This document shows, piece after piece, positions 1 through 8,500 of a stretch of DNA of 13,548 bases. Under the pieces are notes generated by a model. The model was given only the letters and a program-made list of their open reading frames with translations, had not been told where the DNA came from and did no database searches. The DNA is from an uncultured Clostridia bacterium (GTDB lineage: Bacteria > Bacillota_A > Clostridia > Christensenellales > Aristaeellaceae), in contig CAMOGC010000023.1 in NCBI GenBank assembly GCA_946613955.1, positions 1 through 13,548 of the forward strand, given 5' to 3'. Position 1 is the stretch's first letter. The number at the start of each line of letters is the position of its first letter. The position numbers and the translations under genes are program-made.

Positions 1-24
1 TTACGGCCCGGAGAGCAAAGGAAA

Positions 25-1065
25 TCAGCCGCCGGCTCCCTTCAGGCGAAGCGCCCGGATAAAGGGATCCAGATCCCCGTTCATGGTGGAGGAAACCCGG
101 GGCACGGTCAGCCCCAGCCGGTGATCCACCACATAGTCATGGTTGAAATAGTAGGTTCTGATCCGCTGGCTCCGGTCCCCGCCGCCGATCTGATCCCGCC
201 GGTCCGCGTCCCGGGCGGCCCGCTCGGCCTCCCGACGGGCGTCCAGCAGGCGGCTGCGGAGCACGGCCAGGGCTTTGGCCTTGTTTTGCAGCTGGCTGCG
301 CTCATCCTGGCAGGTTACCACCGTGCCGGTGGGCAGGTGGGTCATGCGGACGGCGCTGTCGGTGGTATTGACCCCCTGGCCGCCGTGGCCGGAGGCGTGG
401 AAAACGTCGATCTTCAGATCCTCCGGCCGGATTTCCACTTCCGATTCCTTCGCCTCGGGGAAGACGGCGACGGAGGCCGTCGAGGTATGGATGCGGCCGC
501 CGCTTTCCGTGACCGGCACCCGCTTGACGCAGTGAACGCCGCTTTCATACTTCATCCGGGCATAGGCGTCCGGGCCGGAAATCATCAGCAGCGCCTCCGT
601 GACGCCCCCCAGCTCCGTATCGCTCAGGGAGAGAATCTCCGCCTTCAGGCCGCCGCGGTCGCAGTATTTCAGATACATCCGCATCAGATCCGCCGCGAAG
701 AGGGCCGCTTCCTCCCCGCCGACGCCGGCGCGGATCTCCATCATCACGTTCCGGGAATCCATCGGATCCGGGGGCACCAGCAGCATCTTCAGCTCCTCCA
801 GCGCCGCCGCGGAGGCTTCCTCCAAACGGACGGCCTCCGCCCGGGCTTCCTCCGCCATCAGCGGATCGGAGAGAAGCTCCCGGGCCTCGCCCAGGTGCCG
901 CTGCATTTCCTGATACCGGTCCCAGGCGGAGACCGTTTCCTCCAGCCGGGCCCGCTCCCGCAGGATCTCCTGCAGGCGGGGATAGTCCGTCGAAACCTCG
1001 GGCTGGGCCATGGCCTGGGTCAGTTCCTCATATCGCGCCTTCAGGGAGGCAAGCTTGTCGAACAT
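25..1065 (-). CDS. prfA: Peptide chain release factor 1 (RF1)
   Basis: RF1 recognises UAA and UAG stop codons in the ribosomal A site and triggers hydrolysis of the finished peptide from tRNA. The 346-residue protein carries the GGQ catalytic motif (Gly228-Gly229-Gln230, inside GHGGQGVNTTDSAVR) and the RF1-type stop-reading tripeptide Pro184-Val185-Thr186 inside KRVPVTESGGRIHTS; RF2 would have SPF there. The GVGGEEA segment near residue 114 is also typical. RF1 is usually 355-360 residues, so this one is slightly short. The ATG start has GAGGAG five bases upstream. The TGA stop is followed in frame by TAA at positions 1-3. It lies 18 bp after prmC, whose product methylates Gln230, so the two are very probably cotranscribed. 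The family and the RF1 rather than RF2 assignment are secure. Confidence 0.97.
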   Translation of the reverse strand: MFDKLASLKARYEELTQAMAQPEVSTDYPRLQEILRERARLEETVSAWDRYQEMQRHLGEARELLSDPLMAEEARAEAVRLEEASAAALEELKMLLVPPDPMDSRNVMMEIRAGVGGEEAALFAADLMRMYLKYCDRGGLKAEILSLSDTELGGVTEALLMISGPDAYARMKYESGVHCVKRVPVTESGGRIHTSTASVAVFPEAKESEVEIRPEDLKIDVFHASGHGGQGVNTTDSAVRMTHLPTGTVVTCQDERSQLQNKAKALAVLRSRLLDARREAERAARDADRRDQIGGGDRSQRIRTYYFNHDYVVDHRLGLTVPRVSSTMNGDLDPFIRALRLKGAGG

Positions 1066-1083
1066 GTTTTCTCCTCTTCCGGG

Positions 1084-1983
1084 TCAGGGCCAGCGGGCCA
1101 GGATCATCCGATCAATCCCGGCGTCGTCGGCCCGGATGCCGATGCTTTCCGCGCCGGCGGCTTCCAGGAGCGCGGCGACGGCCTTCGCCTCACCGAAGCC
1201 GGCCTCCAACAGGATTCGCCCGCCGGGGTTCAGATGGGCGGAGGCGTCCCGGGCGATGCGGCGGTAGAAATCCAGCCCGTCCGCGCCTCCGTCCAGCGCC
1301 ATGCGGGGTTCCCGCATCACCTCCGGCTGCAGGGAGTCGCATTCGGCGGAGGGAATATAGGGCGGGTTTGAAACGATCAGATCAAAAGCCGCTTCTCCGA
1401 CGGGCTCCCAGAGATCCCCCCGAAGGAAGCGCGCGGAGACGCCCAGCAGCCGGGCGTTTTCCGAAGCCAGGGCCAGGGCGCCCTCGCTCAGATCCGTCAG
1501 CGTAAGCCGGCAGGCGGGCATCCGCTTTCCGACGGTCAGCCCGATGCAGCCGGTGCCGCAGCAAAGATCCAGCACCGCGGGGGAGGGAAGGCCGGCGGAG
1601 GCCAGCTCCTCCAGGGCCCATTCGGCCAGGAGCTCCGTTTCCGGCCGGGGGATCAGCGCGTCCGGAGACACGCGAAAGGTCAGCGAGCAGAACGGAACCG
1701 TGCCCAGCAGATGCTGCAGGGGCTCCCGGGCCAGGCGGCGGTCCATCAGCGCCCGGAAGGAACGCGCCTGCGCTTCGGTCAGCGTCTTCTCCGTTTCCAT
1801 CCGGAGAAGCAGGGGCGGCTCTCCCGTAACGGCGGAGAGCAGGGCGGCGGCGTCATAGGCCGGATCCGGGACACCGGCGGCCTGCAGCTCCCTGGCCGCG
1901 GCCAGCAGCGCCGCGCGGGGAGACAGAAAAACCGGAACGCCGGGATCCCCGGCGTCCGGATGAAGAAACGGAGTCATTTTCAT
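1084..1983 (-). CDS. prmC: Release factor glutamine N5-methyltransferase
   Basis: PrmC uses S-adenosylmethionine to methylate the glutamine of the GGQ motif in class I release factors, which raises termination efficiency. The 299-residue protein has an N-terminal helical region (about 1-95) that binds the release factor. This is followed by IPRPETE (111-117), the SAM-binding glycine motif LDLCCGTGCIGL (138-149), an acidic loop after strand 2 (TLTDLS) and the catalytic NPPY (206-209). I chose the ATG at 1983-1981 although the frame stays open further upstream. This start overlaps the TGA of the preceding DUF1385 gene as ATGA, and AAGGA lies 8 bases before it. A second ATG two codons later is an alternative. 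The overlap implies translational coupling, and prfA follows directly, so enzyme and substrate are made from the same message. Confidence 0.96.
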   Translation of the reverse strand: MKMTPFLHPDAGDPGVPVFLSPRAALLAAARELQAAGVPDPAYDAAALLSAVTGEPPLLLRMETEKTLTEAQARSFRALMDRRLAREPLQHLLGTVPFCSLTFRVSPDALIPRPETELLAEWALEELASAGLPSPAVLDLCCGTGCIGLTVGKRMPACRLTLTDLSEGALALASENARLLGVSARFLRGDLWEPVGEAAFDLIVSNPPYIPSAECDSLQPEVMREPRMALDGGADGLDFYRRIARDASAHLNPGGRILLEAGFGEAKAVAALLEAAGAESIGIRADDAGIDRMILARWP

Positions 1984-3062
1984 GCGGCGGGTCCTTCGGC
2001 GGGAATCTCCGCCCTCTCCGCTTCGGAGGGCTGGTATCCGGCCTCGGACTCGTGATAATTGTGGAGAATCGCCCAGCCCTCCGGCGTCTTTTGCGCGTGA
2101 GCGGGCAGGCCGTTGAGCACCACATTGACGGAAACGATGGCGCATTCCAGCATGGAAAGATCCGGCTCCCGCGTGGTCAGCCGCTGCATCTGGAGGCCGG
2201 GCCAGCGAAGAATCCGCGCGATCTTGCCGTTGTGGTGCGCCAGGCCCATCAGCACCTCATAGCTGACCCCGGCGACCAGGGGCAGCATGACCAGATGGGA
2301 CAGAAGGCGCAGGAAATAGTTGCTGATGGGGAAAGCGACGTTAAGCACCAGGAACAGCAGGATGCTGACGGAAAAGACGATCAGCAGGAAGGCCGTTCCG
2401 CACCGGGGATGGAGGCGGGAGAAGGTCTGGGCGTTTTCAGGCGTCAGCGGCAGATCGGAATCGTAGCAGTGGACGGATTTATGCTCCGCCCCGTGATACT
2501 GAAACGTCCGCCGGATGTCCGGCACAAAGCCCACGCCGATCATGTATCCCATCAGGATCATGATCTTCAGCAGGCCGCCCAGCAGCGTATAGCCGACCGG
2601 GCCCATGCCCGCGGCCTTCAGCAGGCTTTCCACCCCGGCGGGCACGGCGATAAACAGCGCCACGCTCAGGACGACCGCCATGACGATGGCCACGCCCATG
2701 ACGATTTTGTCAATGCCCTTGCCGAGCTTTGCGGAAAGCCATTTTTCAAACTTCGTGGGCTCCTCGTCCAGAATCCCGAGCATCTTCGTGGAAGCCTCGA
2801 GGGTGTTCATGCCAAAGTAGAGCATGGTCACCATGTTCACGGCGCCGCGGATGAAGGGAAGCCCCATCCAGGGATGCTTTTCCTTCAGGGGAACGAAGGG
2901 CGTCCTTTGGGTCACCAGGGTTCCGTCCGGGCGCCGGACGGTGACGGCGGTGGCGTTGCCGGAGCGCATCATGACGCCCTCCATGACCGCCTGGCCGCCC
3001 ATGTCCTTGACCTTGACGGGGCAGGAGAACAGGTCTCCCGCCGGCTGCGCTTTATCTTTCAT
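1980..3062 (-). CDS. DUF1385 family multi-pass membrane protein (YqhQ-like)
   Basis: The 360-residue protein shows the family hallmarks: GGQAVMEGVMMR (22-33), YHGAEHK (189-195), LHPRCGT (217-223) and EPD..MLE.A (299-308). Hydrophobic stretches near 118-142, 157-179, 223-248 and 253-275 suggest about four membrane segments, with the conserved His/Cys motifs in the loop before the third. Its biochemical role is not one I can assign; the family is widespread in Firmicutes and often sits next to prmC and prfA, as here. The start chosen is the ATG at 3062, with GAGAGG about ten bases upstream. An in-frame ATG at 3107 has no ribosome binding site. The stop overlaps the prmC start by four bases (ATGA). 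A perfect hairpin lies just upstream of the ribosome binding site. Family call secure, function unknown. Confidence 0.92.
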   Translation of the reverse strand: MKDKAQPAGDLFSCPVKVKDMGGQAVMEGVMMRSGNATAVTVRRPDGTLVTQRTPFVPLKEKHPWMGLPFIRGAVNMVTMLYFGMNTLEASTKMLGILDEEPTKFEKWLSAKLGKGIDKIVMGVAIVMAVVLSVALFIAVPAGVESLLKAAGMGPVGYTLLGGLLKIMILMGYMIGVGFVPDIRRTFQYHGAEHKSVHCYDSDLPLTPENAQTFSRLHPRCGTAFLLIVFSVSILLFLVLNVAFPISNYFLRLLSHLVMLPLVAGVSYEVLMGLAHHNGKIARILRWPGLQMQRLTTREPDLSMLECAIVSVNVVLNGLPAHAQKTPEGWAILHNYHESEAGYQPSEAERAEIPAEGPAA

Positions 3063-3083
3063 CGATACAAAACCTCTCTTTCC

Positions 3084-3103
3084 GGGAAAACGGATGTTTT
3101 CCC
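3084..3103 (-). promoter_or_regulatory. Perfect hairpin in the leader of the DUF1385 gene
   Basis: GGGAAAAC and GTTTTCCC form an 8-bp perfect inverted repeat around a four-base loop. It ends a few bases before the GAGAGG ribosome binding site of the DUF1385 gene. There is no U tract, so it is not an intrinsic terminator. It could be an operator, an RNA structure affecting initiation, or a transcript-stabilising stem. The structure is plain in the sequence; the role is inference. Confidence 0.45.
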
Positions 3104-3206
3104 ACACTGTCCGCCAGGGGCGGCGGGCCGGGCCTTTGGAAAGGAAACCGCCTTTCTTCCGGCGCTTCGGGCCGCGGCGCCTCGCGGGAGGGAAGCATCC
3201 GCCGCC

Positions 3207-3296
3207 CTACGGGCAGGGACGGAACAAACTTCCCCTGTTTTCTAAATTCGACATGTCTTCCCGGAAATCCTGTATTTGGGAAAAACACAGGCGCAT
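3207..3296 (-). CDS. Possible 29-residue small ORF upstream of the DUF1385 gene
   Basis: An ATG at 3296 is preceded by GGAGGAG with 8 bases between, one of the best ribosome binding sites in the window, and opens 29 codons ending in TAG at 3207. The peptide starts MRLCFSQIQDF, contains EDMSNLENRG and ends FRPCP. It has two cysteines, is mixed in charge and has no membrane segment or signal peptide. I do not recognise it. It ends 144 bp before the DUF1385 start and could be a small protein, a leader peptide or chance. The ribosome binding site is the main support; there is no homology evidence. Confidence 0.35.
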   Translation of the reverse strand: MRLCFSQIQDFREDMSNLENRGSLFRPCP

Positions 3297-3299
3297 CAA
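3271..3299 (-). promoter_or_regulatory. Weak promoter candidate for the DUF1385-prmC-prfA unit
   Basis: On the minus strand TTGATG (3299-3294) lies 17 bp from AATACA (3276-3271). The spacing is ideal and the hexamers are fair matches to sigma-A boxes. The predicted start near 3264 would give a leader of about 200 bases containing the hairpin at 3084-3103. The -35 overlaps the start codon of the possible small ORF, so this promoter and translation of that ORF exclude each other on the same transcript. Confidence 0.22.
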
Positions 3300-3411
3300 T
3301 TTGATCTCCTCCGGGCCGGACGGTTCTGGAGACGGCTGGCCGTTCGCCACGGTCCGGGGGATGGCGATGAAAGGCCGGTTCGCGTGCGTTCGGAGATTTG
3401 GCGTCGAGCCT

Positions 3412-3867
3412 TCAGTTCGCGCCCGTCCGGGCCAGCCGGTTCTGGCGCCGCTCCAGGGCGCCGGCGTATTCCAGGGTTTCCTCGGTGTTTTCCGGCTCGA
3501 AGGCGGGAACGGGGGAGGGCCGATCCTCCTCGTCCAGGGCGACGTAGACCGCGTAGGCCTTGTTGATAAGCCGGCGGCTCCCGTCCAGCTTTTCCACATA
3601 GCTGTCCACCCGAACCTCCAGGGAGGTGCGCCCGGACCAGGTGACCCAGGCTTCCTGCACGACGGTATCGTTCAGATAGGCCGGGGCGATAAAGTTCAGG
3701 TTGTCCACGCAGATGGTGGTAACCGCCTTGCCGGTAAACCGCCGGGCGGCCACGGCTCCGATGATGTCAATCCAGGCCATCATCTGGCCGCCGAAGAGAC
3801 GGGGTTTTTTATATCCGTTGCAGTGCTGGGGCAGGACAATCTGGACGGAGGAGGTTACATTGCGCAT
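3412..3867 (-). CDS. Acyl-CoA thioesterase, hotdog fold (YciA/YkhA-like)
   Basis: Hotdog thioesterases hydrolyse acyl-CoA to free acid and CoA in the cytoplasm. The 151-residue protein fits a single hotdog domain: LFGGQMMAWID (24-34) with the conserved acidic residue Asp34 at the start of the long helix, then the T..VDNLNF..PAYLND segment (50-67), the GRTSLEV strand (79-85) and Y.VYVALDE near 105-113. The tail (about 115-151) is charged and probably disordered. The start is an ATG with AAGGAG about six bases upstream. It lies 51 bp after the MATE gene on the same strand with no terminator between, so cotranscription is likely. Substrate chain length cannot be read from the sequence. Confidence 0.88.
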   Translation of the reverse strand: MRNVTSSVQIVLPQHCNGYKKPRLFGGQMMAWIDIIGAVAARRFTGKAVTTICVDNLNFIAPAYLNDTVVQEAWVTWSGRTSLEVRVDSYVEKLDGSRRLINKAYAVYVALDEEDRPSPVPAFEPENTEETLEYAGALERRQNRLARTGAN

Positions 3868-3918
3868 GGAAAATCTCCTTTCCCAATTCCGAAACAGGGT
3901 GCCGGAAGGCGGAAAACG

Positions 3919-5277
3919 TTACAGCGCCTTTTTACGGGCGGCGGGGCGGCGCAGCTGGGGATCCTTCAGGATTTTCAGCAGCAGGGGAACCTCCGCCGCC
4001 AGCATGGCGAACCAGCCGGCCATGCAGGCCAGGGGCACCGCCTGCATGCCCATGCGGAAGACGAAGACCAGCACAGCCGCCGCCAGCACCCGGACGCCCA
4101 TGTTGGTCAGGCTGCTGATGAGGGTAATCTTCAGATCCCCGATTCCGCGGAAGAATCCCTGGATCACGTTGGTCAGGCCAGGGAGGAAATACATAAACGA
4201 AATCAGCCGCAGATAGATGACGCCCTGCGCGATCACGCTCTCGTCCGCCGTCGCCATGGCGACCAGCGGCCGGGCAAAGATCAGGGCCACGGCGAAGATG
4301 ATCAGGCTGTAGATCATTTCGATCATGACGCCCTTGCGGAAGCCCTCCTTCATGCGGCCGGTTTCGCCGGCGCCCCGGTTGATGGCCATGAAGGAGGTCA
4401 TGGCGTGGCCGATGTTCTGCTGGGGAATGGTGGCCATGTCGTCGATGCGGCTGACGATGGTAAAGGCGGCCATGACCGAGACGCCCAGGGTGTTGATAAT
4501 GGTCTGGACGCCGATTTTGCCGAGCTGGACGGTGGCCTGCTGCATGGCGGAGGTCCAGCCGTAGGAAACGGTCGTCCGGAAGAGGCTTTTGTCAAACACC
4601 AGCCACTCCCGCCCCAGCCGCAGGACGGGCTCCTTTTTCTGGATATAAATCATGCAGAGAACAGCGCTGAGGGCTTCGCACAGGACGGTCGAAAAGGCGG
4701 CGCCCCGGATTCCCCAGCCCAGCCAGGCGACGAAGACCAGATCCCCCAGGACGTTGAGCACCGCGCTGATCACCAGGAACACCAGGGGCCCGACACTGTC
4801 GCCGATGGCCCGGAGGATGCTGGCGAAGCAGTTATACATAAAGGTAAAGACCAGACCCATGAAGATGATCCGCATATAGGAAACGGCCAGATCCCGGACG
4901 GATTCCTCCACCTGCATCAGGGAGAAGAGGGGATGGGCGAGGAGAATGAACACCACGGAGACCGCCAGGGCGAAGGCCAGGCCGCCCAGCATCGTGGTGC
5001 TGATCTGGCGGCGGAGGGTTTTGTAATCCTTCGCGCCGTAATGATTGCCGATCAGGATGCCGGCGCCCAGGGTGATGCCGTTGAAAAAGAGAATCACGAG
5101 GGTCATCAGCGGATTGGAGGTGCCCACAGCGGCCAGCGCCTCCTTGCCGACATAGCGGCCGACGATGACGCTGTCCACGGCGTTGTAGAGCAATTGAAAC
5201 AGGTTCCCCAGCACGAGGGGAATCGTAAACCGGATCAGCTCCGGGGTCACCTTGCCTTTGGTAAAATCCGTCGCCAC
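3919..5277 (-). CDS. MATE family efflux transporter
   Basis: MATE transporters export drugs, dyes or metabolites across the inner membrane using a Na+ or H+ gradient. The 452-residue protein has the usual length and about twelve hydrophobic segments in two homologous halves. The first half opens IPLVLGNLFQLLYNAVDSVIVGRYVG (reading from residue 19), which is the family signature. The second half repeats the layout from about residue 240, with a helix rich in Gln and Asp residues (MQQATVQLGK, then VSRIDDMATIPQQN). The start is GTG at 5277-5275, with AAAGGA ten bases upstream; an ATG inside that stretch is out of frame. It has its own well-formed promoter and a cre-like site upstream. The thioesterase gene follows. 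The family is secure; the substrate is not predictable. Confidence 0.94.
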   Translation of the reverse strand: MATDFTKGKVTPELIRFTIPLVLGNLFQLLYNAVDSVIVGRYVGKEALAAVGTSNPLMTLVILFFNGITLGAGILIGNHYGAKDYKTLRRQISTTMLGGLAFALAVSVVFILLAHPLFSLMQVEESVRDLAVSYMRIIFMGLVFTFMYNCFASILRAIGDSVGPLVFLVISAVLNVLGDLVFVAWLGWGIRGAAFSTVLCEALSAVLCMIYIQKKEPVLRLGREWLVFDKSLFRTTVSYGWTSAMQQATVQLGKIGVQTIINTLGVSVMAAFTIVSRIDDMATIPQQNIGHAMTSFMAINRGAGETGRMKEGFRKGVMIEMIYSLIIFAVALIFARPLVAMATADESVIAQGVIYLRLISFMYFLPGLTNVIQGFFRGIGDLKITLISSLTNMGVRVLAAAVLVFVFRMGMQAVPLACMAGWFAMLAAEVPLLLKILKDPQLRRPAARKKAL

Positions 5278-5308
5278 GCGCCTGCCATCCTTTCCGGAAT
5301 TTCGGCTT

Positions 5309-5337
5309 ATTCTACTTCACCCGCCCAGGGAAGTCAA
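5309..5337 (-). promoter_or_regulatory. Sigma-A type promoter of the MATE gene
   Basis: On the minus strand TTGACT (5337-5332) is separated by exactly 17 bp from TAGAAT (5314-5309). Both hexamers match the consensus at five of six positions. Transcription would start near 5302, giving a leader of about 25 bases before the GTG start. The cre-like palindrome ends 7 bp upstream of the -35. Confidence 0.7.
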
Positions 5338-5343
5338 CGAAAA

Positions 5344-5357
5344 AGAAAGCGCTTTCA
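5344..5357. promoter_or_regulatory. cre-like palindrome (candidate CcpA operator)
   Basis: The bases AGAAAGCGCTTTCA match the Bacillus cre consensus TGWNANCGNTNWCA at every fixed position except the first. The core GAAAGCGCTTTC (5345-5356) is a perfect 12-bp palindrome. Its centre is about 49 bp upstream of the predicted MATE start. In Bacillus subtilis, genes activated by CcpA carry cre upstream of the promoter, so activation of MATE and the thioesterase gene is possible. Other LacI-family repressors use similar palindromes. The match is direct observation; the regulator is inference, as no ccpA is in the window. Confidence 0.55.
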
Positions 5358-5407
5358 GACCACGAAAAAATCCCTTTCAGGCTGCGCCAGAGTCGTTTCC
5401 TATCCGC

Positions 5408-5436
5408 TTGTTTTCCTTCTCTTCGGGTGATATAGT
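5408..5436 (+). promoter_or_regulatory. Extended -10 promoter of the SNF2 helicase gene
   Basis: TATAGT (5431-5436) is preceded by TGA, forming an extended -10 element, and lies 17 bp after TTGTTT (5408-5413), a weak -35. The predicted start near 5443 leaves a GC-rich leader of about 120 bases before the ATG at 5566. Confidence 0.6.
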
Positions 5437-5526
5437 ACAAACAGTTATCCGCGTTTCCGCCGCCCTTGCGGCAGGAGCCTGGTCCGGTGAGAGCGGGCGC
5501 GGGCCGTGCGCGGCGGGAACCTTGGC

Positions 5527-5547
5527 GGACGATGGACGACGGACGAA
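5527..5547 (+). repeat. Three tandem copies of a 7-base unit in the SNF2 gene leader
   Basis: GGACGAT, GGACGAC and GGACGAA follow each other directly, differing only at the last base. They end about 18 bases before the start codon and run into a purine-rich stretch that serves as a weak ribosome binding site. Copy number could affect initiation, but this may also be chance in a short repeat. Confidence 0.4.
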
Positions 5548-5565
5548 AGAAAGAGAGAAGAAATC

Positions 5566-8500
5566 ATGGCTCGATATTATTCAACCCAATGGGTTTATAC
5601 GCTGGATCGTGAGCATGGCTTTGGCATTCTTTTTGACCTGAAGGACCGGGAAGCGTTTCAGAAGGCCTTTTATGAGGACGGAAATCTGCTGCCGGCGGGA
5701 AATGCCATGGATTTCAATGACGCCATTGAAGAGCTGCGCATGCATTCCGCGTCCTCCATATGGGGTGAATCGCTGAGCAGGAAAGGCAAGGCGGAATATG
5801 AGAAGGTCATGTCCGAAGGCACGTGCTCTTTTTCCTCCGGAGAGGGGCAGACCCTGCTGGCGGATCTGAAGGTTGGAACAGGATCCTCCCGGGTCACGGT
5901 GGCGAAAAACGAAGAAAGATGGGGGAGATACAAGGCGGATTGCTCCTGCGGTCAGCAGGGTTGCGGCCACAAACGCGCGGCGTACGACTTTCTGCGGGAG
6001 AGGCTTGTAAAGCTGCAGCATCGGTATGTGACCACGGACGCGCCTGTGGACAAATCCGTCCTGCTGGAGCAGGATTTGAAGGATCTGACGATAGAGCTGG
6101 GCAACAAAACACGCAACGCTCAGCTGGTGAACGATACGAAGAAGATTATCTCCCTGCTCCGCTCCGCGCACAGCGATGCGTATTACTGGAAGTATCACAG
6201 GTACCTGCTGGATCTGGACCCCGCGTACAACTACAACGCGAAGTTCATGGAAGAAGTATTCCCGGAACTGCTGATCGCGCTGTTTGAGGATCCGGGTTAT
6301 CGGCAGGCTGTTCTGGCCGGCGGCGCATACGCGGACCCTGAAGAATATGAGGATCGGCAGCATCGCTCCAACCGAACCAGCCTGAAACGGGTGCTGAAGG
6401 AATATCAGCGGATCAGCAAGGCCATGGATGAGAAGGATGACTATACGGAACATCCGTATAAGGCGTTCCTGCTGAAATACCGGGAGGATATGAAGGGCCT
6501 GCTGCGCTATTTGGCGGAAGGGGAGAATCCGATCGAACAGACGGACCTTCCCTTTCTGATGATGATCGCGGAAGAGCCGGAGCTGGAGGCGGATCAGATT
6601 GCGCACGTGGCTGAGAAACTGGACGGAACGTTCTTCACGGATCAGGCGACAGAGGTTCTGCGGCGCCTGGTGGCGAAGCTGTCGACGGATCAGAAGGTAG
6701 AGATTTACAGCCGGCTGAGGAACATTTCCATGACCCTGGAGGAAATTCGCGGATTGGCCAGGGAAGACCAGCTGAAGCTGATCTGGAACACGCCCCTGAC
6801 GAAAAACAGCCTTCAGTTTATCATGGACGAGCTCCTGGCGGACAGCGATCCGGCGACCCGCGGACGCTTCCTGCTTCACGCCGCGGCCAGGGCTGTGAAT
6901 ACAAAGAATGAAGACCTGAAGAAGGAAGTGATCGCTCAGGCGGAAAAACTGCCGGATAACCGGCTGCTGCTTTTCCATATCCGCTTCCAGCTTAAGGACG
7001 ACCTGGAATACCATTTCGGAGACGGGAAACAGCAATTCATGAAGGATTTTAACCCGCGGGAGGGAGATCCGGAAAGAGAACTGAAAACCTGCTTTACCTG
7101 CGGATATGAAATCGTACGGAAGGAAAAGGAAATATACGCCGATTTCAGCATCCGGAATCCGGAGACGGGGATGAGCGTTCTCGAGGTCAGGGAAGAAAAG
7201 GGAAAGCTGCGCTTCATTCGGTCAGATTTCTATAAGGACCTCGGCTATTCGCCGGAGCTGATTCGGAAGGTCTGCCTGGAAGGCCGGGAGGAAAAGTATA
7301 ACGAAGCCTTCGAGACGACCCGGGACGCGGTGGCCAGGGACATGTTTGAACAGGCAAACCGTCCTTTCTTCCGGGATTACACGAAACTGCTGGAATCCCT
7401 GGCGGAGGAAAAGATACACTATACGGAGACCGGGAAGGTCGGAATCGAATGGCTGCTCTATCGCTCGGAAGGGTCGAACGCCATGGCCTTCCGGATCGGC
7501 CGCGGGCGGAAATACGTGGTCAAGGACGCGGTGGAGTTTCTCAAAGCCTTCCGCACCGGCGCCACCGTCGAATACGGCAAGGACCTGATCCTGACCCATG
7601 AGGCGGAAAACCTGGAGGAAGCCGACGCCGGCCTGATCCGGCAGCTGACGACCGCAAAATACACCAAGGGGAGACGGGGAGAATCGGGTAACAAACGGTA
7701 TATCTCCATCAGCGACGCGCTGATGGGCACCGTGCTCGAGCATCTGTCCGGAAGAACGGTTTTCTTCAACGATGTCCCCTGCAGGCTGCGGATGGATAAT
7801 CAGGAAATCGGCCTGAAAATCAGCAAGAATTATGTTCTGAGCACGGACGTCCGAAAAGGACGGCAGGAGTTCATGAATCTGGAGGGAAAAGGGTATCTGC
7901 TGACGGAGGGGGGCGGCGGAAAGGACGCGGTGATCGACCGGGTGGAAGGATCGGCGGAGGAAATCGGCCTGATCAGCCTGATCGAGCGGAATCCTCATGT
8001 CAGCATCCAGCCCATCCTGAAGGATTTCCGAAAAAACATCTACGCCCGTTTCTTCGAAAAATTCAGCGTGGATAAGGCGGTGGAAAAGGACTTCACCCTG
8101 AGCCAGATCCGCCTGAATACCTATTTTGACTTTGAAAGGGGCGTGATTTCCGCCCGCACGGTTGTTCTTCGGGAAGGCAGCGAGATCGACGCGGAGAAGC
8201 TGACGGAAAGGATCGACCGGGTCAAGGTGGAATTGCTGGACAACTATCTGCAAAGCCTGGGCTTTGCGGATGGGAAGCTGGCGGAGGAGAGCAGGGTGCT
8301 GGCGTTCTTCAAGATGGACTTTACCCGGCTGAAGACCCTGACGAATGTTTATCTGTCCGAGTCCCTGAAAAACAAGGAACTGAAATCGGTCGGACGGCCG
8401 GTTATCCGGGTCACCTATCAGAACAGCATCGTGCGCGTTTTTCTGGAAAAGAGCGAGTTTTCCGAATCGGAGCTGGAGCAGATCATCGAGGGACTGCGAA

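Larger units (their letters stand above)
3063..3411. other. Intergenic region between the thioesterase gene and the DUF1385 gene
   Basis: These 349 bases contain no long conserved gene. On the minus strand they hold a possible 29-codon ORF with a strong ribosome binding site, a weak promoter candidate, and an 8-bp perfect hairpin next to the DUF1385 ribosome binding site. An interrupted inverted repeat (CCGGAC near 3314 and GTCCGG near 3352) follows the thioesterase stop. It lacks a T tract on either side, so I do not call it a terminator, and read-through from the thioesterase gene is possible. The rpmE (L31) gene often found near prmC/prfA is not present here. Confidence 0.6.

Noticed and set aside
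217..239. GGQ followed by GVN instead of HVN in RF1 as a sign of altered function
   Set aside because: The position after GGQ varies among release factors; the catalytic GGQ and the PVT stop-reading motif are intact.
3300..3411. Terminator after the thioesterase gene
   Set aside because: Inverted arms CCGGAC/GTCCGG exist but are far apart, and no T tract follows on the minus strand.
2824..5430. A very long plus-strand open frame (868 codons) opposite the DUF1385, thioesterase and MATE genes
   Set aside because: It is low-complexity, rich in Gly, His, Gln and Asp, shows no domain, and runs through the promoter region. It is the GC-rich antisense shadow of genes with clear family motifs on the minus strand.
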